Positions 16,577 through 25,867 are shown, counted from the first letter of the stretch. The stretch is 64,000 bases of DNA from RH-AL1 sp050013235 (GCA_050013235.1 JBEKFQ010000005.1:35037-99036), one strand, 5' to 3'. Notes: generated from the letters alone by a model not told the origin. Numbers and translations are program-made.

Positions 16577-18400
16577 TCACGGTCCCGTCCTCCACCACGA
16601 ATCGAAAGTTGCCGTCGCGGGCGCGCCATAATGCGGCGAAGCCTCGGGATGCGCGAGCGTGATCTTCGAGGCCACCCATTCATCCGGCGCATGAAACAGC
16701 GGCACGATATAAAAACCCGACAGCAGCACGCGATCGTAGGCGCGCACGGCCTCGAAAAAATCCTCGTTCGTTTTGGCGGCCAGCATATCGTCGATCAACC
16801 CGTCGACCGCCGGATTTTTGACGCCCGCGAGGTTGAACGAGGCTTCTTGGGCAGCACTTGCCGAGCCCCAGCGCGAGCGCTGCTCGTTGCCCGGCGACGC
16901 CGACGCGAGCCAGGAGCCTAGCATCATATCGAAATCGAATTTCTGGCGCCGCCGCTGGTATTGGACCTCGTCGACAAGACGGATCGTGGCGTCGACGCCG
17001 ATCCGGCGCAGCCCCGCCTGATAGCTCAGCGCGAGACGCTCCTGGTTGCGATCCTTGAGCAAGATCTCGAACGCGAGGGGCACGCCGTCTTTTTTCAAAA
17101 CGCCGTCATCGAGCCGGTAGCCCGCTTGGGCCAACAGGGCCAGCGCCTTTTTCGCGCCGGACCGGTCCTCGCCGGAGCCGTCGGTGACAAAGGGCACGCG
17201 CGTGCCCGCCATCGCATCGGGCGCGACCGCGCCGGGATAGGGCGCGAGAAGCGCGCGCTCCGCGGCATCGGCGGGATGTCCTACCGAGGACAATTCCGAG
17301 TCGTCGAAAAAGCTCTTGCTGCGGCTGTAGAGACCGCTGAACAATTTGGCGTCGATCCATTCGAAATCGAAGACGAGACCGAGCGCCTCGCGCAGCCTGA
17401 TATCCCGGAACAAGGGCCGGCGCAGGTTGAAGACGAAGCCCTCCATGCCCTTCGGGCCGCCCACGGGCAGCGATTCGCGCCGCACCCTGCCCTCGCGCAC
17501 CGCGGGAAAATCATAGCCGCTAGCCCAGCGCTGCGGATTGGTCTCGATTCGCGCATCAATCAGTCCGGCCTTGAACGCTTCGAACAAGGCATTGGTATCC
17601 CTGAAATATTCGATATCGATTTCATCGAAATTATAAAGCCCGCGCTGACTCGGAAGATCCTTGCCCCAATAATCTGGGTCCCGCGTCAGCACGAACCGCG
17701 TCCCCGGCTTGACCGAGGTAATGCGGTAAGGGCCGGTCCCAATAGGAATCTTCAGGCTCGTCTGATCGAACGCGCCGGGATCGACAGCTTTGTGCGACAG
17801 CACCGGCATCAGCGCCAGGACCAGCGGAAGTTCGCGATCCTTCGAGCCCGTGAGATCGAAATGGATCGCCCCCGGTCCCGGCACGTCCACGCCCTTCACC
17901 TGGGCATAAGCGGCACGCTGCTGCGGCCGGCCCTTTGTCTTCAAGAGGTTGAAGGTAAAAACGATATCCTCGGCCGTGACCGGCGTGCCATCGGAAAACC
18001 GCGCGTGGGGATCGAGATGAAAGGTGACGGAGGTTCGGTCCTCATTCGTCTCGATCGTCTGAGCGACGAGACCGTAGAGCGTGAAGGGCTCGTCGAGCGA
18101 GCGGTTCATCAGGGGCTGATAGACATTGCCATTGATGCCCTGCGCCGTCGAGCCGGCCTTCAGGTTGAACGGATTGAGACTGTCGAACGTGCCCTCGAAG
18201 CCCAACGTCAGCTTGCCGCCCTTGGGAGCATCGGGATTCACATAGGGGAAATGCGTGAAATCCGGCGGGAGCGCGGGGGCGCCATGCATTGCAATCGCCA
18301 CGGAGGATCCCGCGCGAGCCGATGCGGCCGGCATGAGGGCAGCACCCAAAATGACCGCCGCGCAACCGGCAAAAACCCCAATCGTCTTGAACATGCCCAT
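16577..18400 (-). CDS. ABC transporter substrate-binding protein, family 5 (oligopeptide/microcin C YejA-like)
   Basis: 607 residues with a signal peptide (hydrophobic core ending ASARA). The SBP_bac_5 pattern follows: F.YVNPDAPKGG.L.....G.FDSLNPF, then VYQPLM, FHL...ARFSDG.PVTAEDIVFTF, GTGPYRI and a C-terminal R..Q..FD.....W....SPGNEQ stretch. The FPYVNPDAPKGG start is typical of YejA homologues that bind peptides or microcin C. No permease or ATPase genes are adjacent, so it is an orphan binding protein placed first in an operon with a ligase-like protein, an MHS permease and a GST. ATG 18400 or 18394 could be the start. Confidence 0.9.
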   Translation of the reverse strand: MGMFKTIGVFAGCAAVILGAALMPAASARAGSSVAIAMHGAPALPPDFTHFPYVNPDAPKGGKLTLGFEGTFDSLNPFNLKAGSTAQGINGNVYQPLMNRSLDEPFTLYGLVAQTIETNEDRTSVTFHLDPHARFSDGTPVTAEDIVFTFNLLKTKGRPQQRAAYAQVKGVDVPGPGAIHFDLTGSKDRELPLVLALMPVLSHKAVDPGAFDQTSLKIPIGTGPYRITSVKPGTRFVLTRDPDYWGKDLPSQRGLYNFDEIDIEYFRDTNALFEAFKAGLIDARIETNPQRWASGYDFPAVREGRVRRESLPVGGPKGMEGFVFNLRRPLFRDIRLREALGLVFDFEWIDAKLFSGLYSRSKSFFDDSELSSVGHPADAAERALLAPYPGAVAPDAMAGTRVPFVTDGSGEDRSGAKKALALLAQAGYRLDDGVLKKDGVPLAFEILLKDRNQERLALSYQAGLRRIGVDATIRLVDEVQYQRRRQKFDFDMMLGSWLASASPGNEQRSRWGSASAAQEASFNLAGVKNPAVDGLIDDMLAAKTNEDFFEAVRAYDRVLLSGFYIVPLFHAPDEWVASKITLAHPEASPHYGAPATATFDSWWRTGP

Positions 18401-18721
18401 TCTTATAACGGAGACCGGCGCGATTCGCTGGCCCTCTTCGAGCCAAGCCCTTCTAACTTTTTCCCGAGCCAACCGGGAGCCGAAGCGCCGGACTTCCGGT
18501 AAAGATCATCAGATTTAAATCCTGTCTCGGCTTCCCCTCGGCGAAGACCTCGACTATAGAAACCCGGCCTTGCCAACTTGTCGCCCCAATATCCGTTGAT
18601 GAGCATGCGTGATCTGGAAGCCGGTTCGTTGCGTTGCGCTCGTCCCGTTCTCTCCGCTCGACGCTCTTGAACGGCGAACCCCCTTAACGGCCAGGGCGAG
18701 CGCCCGATGAAAGGAATTTCT
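18401..18721. other. Divergent spacer between solute-binding protein and IalB genes
   Basis: About 320 bp with the two divergent promoters expected. A perfect palindrome GATTTAAATC lies at 18512-18521 and could be an operator; I cannot name a regulator. No gene is supported here. Confidence 0.4.
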
Positions 18722-19510
18722 ATGCTGTTTCAGTCCAAGCGGTTGGTCTCCCTTGCCGTGATCGCGTCCTGCCTGCTGGCCGGGCCGCTTCTCGCCGCCC
18801 CGAAGAAAAAACCGGCAGCCACCGACACCGACACGCCCGCCGCGGCAGCGCCGGCAGCCCCCGCACCGGCAGCCCCCGCGGCACCAGCCCCGGAAGGCCA
18901 GCAACCAAGCGCCGCCCCGCTGTTGCTCGTGCCGACGCAGACCGATTGGACCAAGGTTTGCGACAAGGATCCTTCAAACGGCAAGGATATCTGCTACACC
19001 ACGCGCGATTTCAGCGCCGAGGCGAACAAGCCGCCGGTGTTGGCTTTGGCCGTTTATGATGTCGCGGGCGAGGATGTCAAAATCGTTCGCATGCTGATGC
19101 CGGTCGGCTTGCTGCTGCGCCCCGGCTTCCGCTTCTCCGTGGATAAGGGGCCAACCGCCGATGGCAGCTTCGAAATCTGCTTCCCCAACGGCTGTTTCGC
19201 TCAAGCGACCGTCAAAACGGCAACCACCGATTCGATGAAGAAGGCGACCGTGCTGAACGTGAGCGTCCGCAACAAGAGCAACCAACAGGTCGATTTCGCC
19301 GTGCCACTGGCCGGCTTCGGCAAGGCCTTCGATGGTCCGGCGATCGATCCCAAGGTGCTGCAAGAGCAGCAGCAGAAGTTGCAGGCCGAGTTGCAAAAGC
19401 GCGCCGAAGACGAGCGGAAGAAGCTCGAAGCGCAAAAGGGCGCCGCCAGCCCGGCCGGTGGCGCAAGCATCACCCCGGCGCCAGCCGCTCCGGCTCCGGC
19501 AAGCAAGTAA
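18722..19510 (+). CDS. Invasion-associated locus B (IalB) family exported protein
   Basis: 262 residues. A signal peptide ends at LLAA, followed by a Pro/Ala-rich low-complexity stretch of about 35 residues. The IalB domain follows with W.K.C...P..GK..CYT.RDF (paired Cys), a central L.P.G....PGF...VD.G strand pattern and an E.CFPNGCFA segment with a second Cys pair. The C-terminus is a coiled, Gln/Lys/Glu-rich helix and an Ala/Pro tail. The family was named for Bartonella erythrocyte invasion but is widespread and of unknown role in free-living rhizobia. ATG 18722 is preceded by AAAGGAA; an ATG 15 bp upstream is also in frame. A strong terminator follows. Confidence 0.9.
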   Translation: MLFQSKRLVSLAVIASCLLAGPLLAAPKKKPAATDTDTPAAAAPAAPAPAAPAAPAPEGQQPSAAPLLLVPTQTDWTKVCDKDPSNGKDICYTTRDFSAEANKPPVLALAVYDVAGEDVKIVRMLMPVGLLLRPGFRFSVDKGPTADGSFEICFPNGCFAQATVKTATTDSMKKATVLNVSVRNKSNQQVDFAVPLAGFGKAFDGPAIDPKVLQEQQQKLQAELQKRAEDERKKLEAQKGAASPAGGASITPAPAAPAPASK

Positions 19511-19519
19511 GTAAGTCCC

Positions 19520-19554
19520 AAAAGGCCGGATGGAAACATCCGGCCTTTTGTTTT
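19520..19554 (+). terminator. Rho-independent terminator after the IalB gene
   Basis: Stem AAAAGGCCGGATG / CATCCGGCCTTTT with a GAAA loop, then GTTTT. It is 9 bp downstream of the stop codon. Confidence 0.92.
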
Positions 19555-19812
19555 GGGGCGGCTCGACATCCGAAAATGCTCCGCCGGGCCACGCATACGT
19601 TTCAAATTTTGCGTATATTGAAAAGACTTAACAGACCTGCCCTGTCATCGGACGCGACATCCCGCGCCGGGCTTGGAATGTAGCTCCGCGAGGTGAGAGC
19701 CCGTGTTTGCTTTCGCTGAGGCGATGTCTGCTTTCGCTGACGAATCAGAGCCGTGCGAATGCTTTTGCAACGCGGCCAAGGCCGCCCCCGCTCTCGAACA
19801 TCCACGCCAGCT
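19555..19812. other. Spacer with a 21-bp-period direct repeat, downstream of hspQ
   Basis: TGCTTTCGCTGA occurs at 19708-19719 and 19729-19740, 21 bp apart. An AT-rich patch at about 19600-19630 could be a promoter. A minus-strand frame of about 67 codons crosses the repeat right after hspQ, but it has no recognisable homology, so I do not call it a gene. Confidence 0.4.
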
Positions 19813-20142
19813 CTAATGCATCCGCGCGGGTTTCACCTGGTAAGCGCCGTCATGCGCCCGGGTGAACATTTCATCCACCTGCGGGTGACGTATGGGGTCG
19901 CCTGACGTATCGGCCAGCAGATTCTGCTCCGACACATAGGCCACATATTCGGTCTCGTCGTTTTCGGCGTAGAGATGATAGAAAGGCTGATCCTTCTGGG
20001 GACGAATGTCCTCGGGGATGGATTCCCACCATTCGTCGGTATTCGAGAAGACGGGATCGACGTCATAGACGATGCCCCGGAAAGCATATCTGCGATGCTT
20101 TACGATCTGTCCGATGCCGAATTTCGCGGTACGAGCCTTCAT
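19813..20142 (-). CDS. hspQ: Heat shock protein HspQ
   Basis: 109 residues starting MKARTAKFGIGQIVKHRRYAF. It has the HspQ/YccV domain: F.IGQ.V.HR...FRGV..DVDP.F...EEW, P...QPFYHLYAE...T.YVAYVSEQNL and a hydrophilic C-terminus. HspQ (hemimethylated-DNA-binding YccV) is a heat-induced protein that enhances Lon and promotes turnover of mutant DnaA in E. coli. Lon is encoded 11 kb away in this window. ATG 20142 is preferred over an upstream in-frame start. Confidence 0.93.
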   Translation of the reverse strand: MKARTAKFGIGQIVKHRRYAFRGIVYDVDPVFSNTDEWWESIPEDIRPQKDQPFYHLYAENDETEYVAYVSEQNLLADTSGDPIRHPQVDEMFTRAHDGAYQVKPARMH

Positions 20143-20276
20143 TGAACTCACGACGCGCCACAATCTCGCGATCACGGCAATTTATTCAAACTGACAACGT
20201 AATTCGGTAGCCAGGGTATAATTTCTTGTCAACATGGTCAGGCTCATCCGCCGATCCCCAAGAGCGTGTTTTTGAA

Positions 20277-21878
20277 ATGACGTTAACGTCCCCCGGTATT
20301 CCTCTCAAGCGGCAAGGTTTCCCCGTCGAACTGTTGCTGCCCGCCGAAATGAGCGAGGCCGACCGGCTCTCCGCCCAGCATGGCGAAAAAGGCTCCGTCT
20401 TGATGGAGCGGGCCGGCCGCGCGGTGGCTCAGGCGGCGCTCCGCCTCCTGGGCGAGGACCGGGGCCGGGTGATCATCCTCTGTGGCCCCGGCAATAATGG
20501 CGGAGATGGATTCGTCGCCGCGCGGGTGTTGCGGGAATATGGGCTCGAAGCCGTCATCGGCCTCCTCGGCCCCCGCGAGAAGCTGACAGGCGATGCCGCC
20601 AGCGCCTCGGCACACTGGACCGGCGCCGTCGAACCGCTCGCCTCCCTCGATTTCGAGGAAGCCGGCCTCGTCATCGACGCTTTGTTCGGCGCTGGCCTGT
20701 CCCGCGATATCGAGGGCGAAGCCAAAGATGCGATCCTTCGCCTGAACGAATGGAGCAAACGCCTGTCGCGGCCAGTTTTGGCGATCGATGTCCCCTCGGG
20801 GATCGATGGCGCGAGCGGGCTCGTCCGGGGCGTGGCGGTCGAGGCCAGTGCCTGCGTCACCTTTTTCCGGTTGAAGCCCGGTCATTTTCTCTTGCCCGGC
20901 CGCTTATATTGCGGCGCGTTGACCCTCGCCGATATCGGGATCGATCCACGGTTGCTCGCAACGATCAAACCGCAAGCGAGCCTCAACGTCCCGGCCCTTT
21001 GGGCCGCGGCGCTGCCGGTGCCGCGCACGGCGGGTCATAAATATAATCGCGGCCATGCGCTGGTCGTGTCCGGGCCGCTCGCCTATACCGGCGCGGCCCG
21101 GCTGGCGGCGCGCGGCGCCCTGCGCGCGGGGGCGGGTCTCGTGACGGTGGCGACGCCGGCCGATGCGCTCGCCGTCCATGCCAGCGCGCTCACGGCGATC
21201 ATGGCCCGCGTCTGCGACACCCCCGGCGATCTCGAGGACATTCTGAACGACCGGCGTAAAAACGCCGTGGTGCTCGGACCGGGGCTTGGCGTGGGCCAAA
21301 GGACGCGGGACTTCGTCTTGGCCGCTTTGGCAGGGATCGAGATCGACGGCGACGAGGGCGAGCCACGGCGGGCCGTGGTTCTGGACGCGGACGCCCTCGC
21401 CAGTTTTGCCCGCGAACCCCAGGCTTTGTTTGCCGCGATCAAGGCCAGCTTGCACGCCGCCGTCCTGACCCCGCACGATGGCGAATTCGCCAAATTATTC
21501 GGCACCTTGATCGATCCCGCCGCCTCCAAGCTCGACCGCACCCGCCAGGCCGCGGCCTTAAGCGGCGCGACCGTGCTTTTGAAAGGCGCCGATACGGTCG
21601 TCGCCACTCCGGACGGACGGGCTTCGATCGCGGCAAGCGATGCGCCTTGGCTCGCCACCGCTGGCTCCGGCGATGTCCTTTCGGGCATGATCGCCGGCCT
21701 GTTAGCCCAATCCATGCCCGTCTTCGAGGCAGCCTCGGCGGCTGTCTGGATGCATGCCGATGCCGCCCAAAGATTCGGTCCGGGCCTCGTTTCCGAGGAT
21801 ATTTCCGAGATGCTCCCCAAAGTCTTCAGACAACTTTTCGAGAGCGGCTTATTCAGCGGGTCCGAGGAACGGCGATGA
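20277..21878 (+). CDS. nnr: Bifunctional NAD(P)HX epimerase / ADP-dependent NAD(P)HX dehydratase
   Basis: Repairs hydrated NADH and NADPH. The 533-residue fusion has the YjeF_N epimerase domain first (LMERAG, GPGNNGGDGFVAAR, DALFGAGL, AIDVPSGIDG), then the ribokinase-like dehydratase domain (H KYNRGHALVVSG, GPGLG, VLDADAL, LTPHDGEFAKLF, AGSGDVLSG). ATG 20277 is used; ATG 20349 (MSEADRL) is also possible. The PII gene glnB often found downstream in rhizobia is not here. Confidence 0.94.
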   Translation: MTLTSPGIPLKRQGFPVELLLPAEMSEADRLSAQHGEKGSVLMERAGRAVAQAALRLLGEDRGRVIILCGPGNNGGDGFVAARVLREYGLEAVIGLLGPREKLTGDAASASAHWTGAVEPLASLDFEEAGLVIDALFGAGLSRDIEGEAKDAILRLNEWSKRLSRPVLAIDVPSGIDGASGLVRGVAVEASACVTFFRLKPGHFLLPGRLYCGALTLADIGIDPRLLATIKPQASLNVPALWAAALPVPRTAGHKYNRGHALVVSGPLAYTGAARLAARGALRAGAGLVTVATPADALAVHASALTAIMARVCDTPGDLEDILNDRRKNAVVLGPGLGVGQRTRDFVLAALAGIEIDGDEGEPRRAVVLDADALASFAREPQALFAAIKASLHAAVLTPHDGEFAKLFGTLIDPAASKLDRTRQAAALSGATVLLKGADTVVATPDGRASIAASDAPWLATAGSGDVLSGMIAGLLAQSMPVFEAASAAVWMHADAAQRFGPGLVSEDISEMLPKVFRQLFESGLFSGSEERR

Positions 21879-22057
21879 CAGCCGGAATTCCCCAATAATG
21901 AGAAGGCATTGCCTCGATATCCGGCAGGCCTCGCGCCCTCGCGGGAGCGGTGCCGGCCGATGCGTCTCTTCCGGCAACGCTCGAAACGGCCGCAATTTTG
22001 CCCTTTACTAATTTCGGCTGACTGGCCCATCATAAATGAGATGATCGCAAGCTAACC

Positions 22058-23191
22058 ATGCGCAAACCCAACGAAATCGATTTTTGGCGCGGCTTCGCGC
22101 TCATTTCGATATTCATCAATCATATCCCTGGGAACTTCATCGAGCGATTTAGCTATCGCAACATCTCGCTATCGGATTCGGCCGAACTTTTCGTTCTGCT
22201 GGCGGGCTGGTCCATGCGGCTGATGATCGAAAATCCGAAGCGTCCGCTCACGACGGGCGGCGTGGTCTATAAATTATGGAGCCGCGCCGTTACGCTTTAC
22301 ATCGCCCAAACCTTTACCACCGAACTCGCGATTTTCATCCTGGCGGCGGGGTCCGTCTGGCTCGACGCGCCGTTCTTGCTCGATTGGCATAATGCCGGCG
22401 CCGTCTTTCACGAACCGGTCGAAGCGCATATCGGCTTGGTTTTACTGACCCATCAGCTCGGCTATTTCAACATTTTGCCGTTATATGTCGTCCTGATGGT
22501 GGCTGCACCCATTATCGCATTGATTTATCGTACCTTTCCGCAATTGCTCCTGCCGCTGTCCCTGGGGCTTTACATCCTCACCCTCGCGTTCAGCATCAAC
22601 CTGCCCTCCTGGCCCATCGAGGGAACTTGGTTCTTCTCGCCGACGGCTTGGCAGTTGATTTACGTGATTGGATTCTTGCTCGCCGGACACAAAACCGACC
22701 TCGGCGCTTTCGCCCGGCGTCACATCCGCCTTCTCCGCTGGATCGCGGTGCCGATTGTCGTGGCCGGCGTGGCGATCGCCTCGACTCGGTATTTCCCCGA
22801 ACTTGCCGATCTTCCAAAATCCGGCCGGTTCTTCGTCATCTTCGACAAGACGTTCCTGTCGCCCGACCGGCTCATCCACATGCTGGCGCTTTGCGCGCTT
22901 TTTGCCGGAGCCTACACCTCCGTCCATAAGTGGATGCCGCGATTTGCTGGCTTTCTTGCCTTGCTCGGACGAAACGCGCTTAACGTGTTTTGCGCGGGAT
23001 CTCTCTTAAGTCTTTGCGGACAAATCGTTCGCTATATGTATGGAGGCCAGATTGTCACCGACGTCTTTTTATTCGCGGGCGGCGTCGCTATCATGGCGTT
23101 CGTCGCATGGATAAGCGAATGGCATTCAAGATCGCAAAAGGAACAGGAAGCCTTGGCGCCAGCCTTGCCTTCGCCTTTTCACTCCTCCTGA
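22058..23191 (+). CDS. OpgC-domain membrane protein (putative glucan succinyl/acyl transferase)
   Basis: 377 residues with about ten hydrophobic segments. The N-terminus RK.NEIDFWRGFAL..IFINHIPGN...R.S.RN...SDSAELFV.LAGW is the OpgC signature. OpgC and related acyltransferase-3 enzymes add succinyl groups to osmoregulated periplasmic glucans. The terminal 85 bp overlap the SGNH hydrolase start, pointing to coupled expression. The exact donor and acceptor cannot be read from the sequence. Confidence 0.88.
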   Translation: MRKPNEIDFWRGFALISIFINHIPGNFIERFSYRNISLSDSAELFVLLAGWSMRLMIENPKRPLTTGGVVYKLWSRAVTLYIAQTFTTELAIFILAAGSVWLDAPFLLDWHNAGAVFHEPVEAHIGLVLLTHQLGYFNILPLYVVLMVAAPIIALIYRTFPQLLLPLSLGLYILTLAFSINLPSWPIEGTWFFSPTAWQLIYVIGFLLAGHKTDLGAFARRHIRLLRWIAVPIVVAGVAIASTRYFPELADLPKSGRFFVIFDKTFLSPDRLIHMLALCALFAGAYTSVHKWMPRFAGFLALLGRNALNVFCAGSLLSLCGQIVRYMYGGQIVTDVFLFAGGVAIMAFVAWISEWHSRSQKEQEALAPALPSPFHSS

Positions 23192-23961
23192 CAAGTGCCG
23201 CGCTCCCCATGGAGCCCGCGCAACCGGCCCCGCAGCCGGTGCCAGGCGCGTCCGGCCAGACCCCGCCGGCCTTCAGCCCGCAATGCGAGGTTCCCGCCAC
23301 CGATCTTGCCGCGCCGGCCCCTCTGCCGAACCTGACCAAGGCGCTGGACGAACACCGCCCTCTTTATATTCTCTCCGTCGGTTCCGCCGCGAGCGCCAGC
23401 CTCGGGGAGTCCTCGGGCGTCAAGAGTTTCCCGGTCCAAGTGACCGATATCCTCGAAGCGGCCCTCAAGGGCGTCAGCGTGGAAATCACCAATCGCGGCG
23501 TCGATGGCGAGGTGGCGGAGACCGCGGCCGACCAGATTCGTAGCGAAGCCGCCATCAAGAAACCGGATCTCGTGCTCTGGCAGCTCGGGACCAACGACGC
23601 CTTGGCCCGGGTCGGGCCCGGCGAATTCACGGATGTCGTCAAAAGCACCATCGATTGGCTGCACGAGAACCAGATCGACGTGGTTCTCGTCGGCCTGCAA
23701 TATACGTCGCGCTTCGCCAAGGATGAAAATTACGCCGCGATCCGCGACGCTCTTCTGCAGATCGCCACGGACGAGAAGGTTCTCTACATCAGGCGCTACG
23801 ATGCCATGCGCTACATCGCGCGGACGCGCGCCAACCTGCATCTGATGGAGAGCGACAATTTCCACCTGAGCGATCTCGGCACCCAATGCATGGCCGAACA
23901 CATCGCCCGCGCCATGATCGCAAGCTTGTTCGTGAAGAGGTTCCGGCCGAGTCCGAATTGA
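23107..23961 (+). CDS. Periplasmic SGNH/GDSL-like hydrolase
   Basis: 284 residues. A signal peptide with hydrophobic core LGASLAFAFSLLL is followed by a Pro-rich stretch. SGNH blocks are seen as SVGSAASASLG (block I nucleophile Ser region), NRGVDGEVAE (block II Gly), WQLGTND (block III Asn) and DNFHLSDLG (block V Asp-His). It is likely an esterase or O-acyl transferase acting on an envelope glycan, given its overlap with the opgC-like gene. ATG 23107 or 23119 could be the start. Substrate is unknown. Confidence 0.85.
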   Translation: MDKRMAFKIAKGTGSLGASLAFAFSLLLTSAALPMEPAQPAPQPVPGASGQTPPAFSPQCEVPATDLAAPAPLPNLTKALDEHRPLYILSVGSAASASLGESSGVKSFPVQVTDILEAALKGVSVEITNRGVDGEVAETAADQIRSEAAIKKPDLVLWQLGTNDALARVGPGEFTDVVKSTIDWLHENQIDVVLVGLQYTSRFAKDENYAAIRDALLQIATDEKVLYIRRYDAMRYIARTRANLHLMESDNFHLSDLGTQCMAEHIARAMIASLFVKRFRPSPN

Positions 23962-24005
23962 AAGGGGGCACGTAGGCTTACCGGCCAAGCGCGCAACAAT
24001 TGTCC

Positions 24006-25454
24006 CTATCCCACCTCGAACCACCCCGCCAGCCCCGTGACTTGCCGCTCGAGGACCAGCGATTCAATCGCCCATTTACCCGGATTATCGGCGATGAAGG
24101 CGACATGCTTGGTCCGGCCGGGGGCGACGAGGACAGCGTCGCGCCAATAGGGCTCCCAGCCATCGTCGAGATCGTGCAACAGCCGGAGCGCATGACCCCG
24201 GACCTGCATTTGCTGAGGAAACGCGCTTTTGTTGATGAAAGCCAGCGAGACCGCACCGCCTCGTTTCACCCTAAACAACGGCTTGCCGGAAAAGCCATCG
24301 GAGGCGACGCCATTGATCGTCCAGAGTTTTGCCGGGCCGGGCGCGGGCTCTGAAGCCGCCCTAGCCGGTGGCGGAGGCTTGGCGCCGCCGTCGATCACTA
24401 AATCCATCTTGAAAGCGCGTTCCAGTGGAATGGCGGCGGGCAAGGCGGGATTGGCGGGCAGGCCGGCGGCAGGCTCGCGCGGCTTTCGCGGCTCGCCTTC
24501 CGTCTTGAGGACGAGGAGAGGCTGGTCCGGCTCGCCCTCCCAGCGCGAAATCAGACTGGCCTCTTTCCCGGCCTCGGACGGCAAGTCGATCATCACATCG
24601 AACCGCGCGCCGGGTCCGACCGGCAGCGTTTGGCGCACCGGCTCGAAAATTTCGCAGGGTTGGCCGTCGATCGCCTGAACCTGGGGATGGGTTCCGGCAA
24701 AGGTCACGGCCAGAATGCGCGCGTTACACGCGTTGAGAAGCCGCAACCTCACCCGCGACCCCGGCCGCATGGAGGAAACGAGCGGCGCGGCATGCGAATT
24801 GACCGTGATCAGAGGCCCGGTCCGTCCGCCATGCCGGGCTTGTTCGACATCGCCAAAATCGCCCTTGATCTGGGTTTGCGCGTCGAGGCTCCAATCGTCG
24901 AGGACAATCAGCACCTCCTCGTCGGACGGCGGCGGCTCCGGCTCGTCGACGATCAAGACGCCATAAAGACCCCGGCCGGTCTGCTCCGCCGTATGGGGCC
25001 AGACATGGGAATGATACCAGAACATCCCGCTGTCGGGCGGCGTGAAGCCGGTCTCGAAACTCTCGCCGGGCTTGACCGGGGCTTGGGTGAGGCCCGCGAC
25101 GCCATCCATCGCATTGGGGCCGCGCACCCCCTGCCAGCTCAACGTGACCGGCTGATCCAACTTATTCACGAGCCGGACCTTCAGCTCCGTTCCTTTTTTC
25201 AACCGCAGCAAGGGCCCTGGCACCTGCCCGTCATATCCCCAGATGGCGGTTTCGCGGGCGGGGTCCGGCGCCAGCCGAATCGCACCTTGCTTGGCCTCGA
25301 GCACGGTGAACCCATCGGCGGCGAGGGAAGGAGCGGCAGGGCTGGCCGGCAAGTTTTGCTTCGGCAATGCGGGAGCTCGATCCCCGCCCAGAGCCCGCGA
25401 CGGCCAGATCGTGGCGCTCAAAAGCCCGAGTACGGCACGCCGGTGGAAAGGCAT
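24006..25454 (-). CDS. Tat-exported multicopper oxidase-fold protein lacking most copper ligands
   Basis: 482 residues. The N-terminus MPFHRRAVLGLL is a twin-arginine signal. Three cupredoxin domains are recognisable (domain 1 with NAMDGVAGLTQAP.KPGE.F and F.PPDSGMFWYHSH; domain 2 with LI.VN and RLRLLNACNARI; domain 3 at the C-terminus). Copper ligand motifs are mostly lost. HWHG is replaced by SWQG (106-109), HSH is kept (148-150), the HPxHLHG site reads FPQQMQVRG (about 412-420), and the terminal HCHxxxH is missing (AIESLVLERQ, about 462). It therefore resembles FtsP/SufI-type non-oxidase members. It may stabilise the envelope or division machinery, but this is inference. Confidence 0.85.
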   Translation of the reverse strand: MPFHRRAVLGLLSATIWPSRALGGDRAPALPKQNLPASPAAPSLAADGFTVLEAKQGAIRLAPDPARETAIWGYDGQVPGPLLRLKKGTELKVRLVNKLDQPVTLSWQGVRGPNAMDGVAGLTQAPVKPGESFETGFTPPDSGMFWYHSHVWPHTAEQTGRGLYGVLIVDEPEPPPSDEEVLIVLDDWSLDAQTQIKGDFGDVEQARHGGRTGPLITVNSHAAPLVSSMRPGSRVRLRLLNACNARILAVTFAGTHPQVQAIDGQPCEIFEPVRQTLPVGPGARFDVMIDLPSEAGKEASLISRWEGEPDQPLLVLKTEGEPRKPREPAAGLPANPALPAAIPLERAFKMDLVIDGGAKPPPPARAASEPAPGPAKLWTINGVASDGFSGKPLFRVKRGGAVSLAFINKSAFPQQMQVRGHALRLLHDLDDGWEPYWRDAVLVAPGRTKHVAFIADNPGKWAIESLVLERQVTGLAGWFEVG

Positions 25455-25719
25455 AGGGACTCCCGCGCCGGCGCATCCCCCAAACGGCCCATATGCGCCG
25501 GCGCGGAAGAAACGCGATAGGCTCTTGAAAATAAAAGCCTTCCACCGCATCCAGGCGTGATTTGCCGGGATAGTGGCCAGGCTTTGCGTACACGATGAAT
25601 CAGCTTTCCCGCAACCAACGCCGGATTAGCTCTTTTTTTTGCTGCATGCCGCGCCGGGCATTGATATAGACGCCAATCTTAATCGGTAGGATGGCGAAAA
25701 GACGGTAGCGCGTCCAATC

Positions 25720-25804
25720 GCGGGCGTGGCGGAACTGGTAGACGCGCCGGATTTAGGTTCCGGTGATGCAAATCGTGGGGGTTCGAGTCCCTCCGCCCGC
25801 ACCA
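25720..25804 (+). tRNA. tRNA-Leu (anticodon UAG)
   Basis: 85 nt including an encoded CCA. Acceptor stem GCGGGCG / CGCCCGC, D-loop with TGGTAGACGC, anticodon loop reading TTTAGGT with TAG anticodon, a short class II variable arm, and GGTTCGAGTCC T-arm. It is 63 bp before tig. Confidence 0.97.
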
Positions 25805-25867
25805 TATCGGCTTCTACCGCAACCGTAATCTCGCGGAACTCCTCCGCAGTCCAACAGGCGTTTTTCC

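Noticed and set aside
20194..20222. TATAAT at 20217-20222 as an nnr promoter
   Set aside because: No convincing -35 at 16-18 bp spacing.
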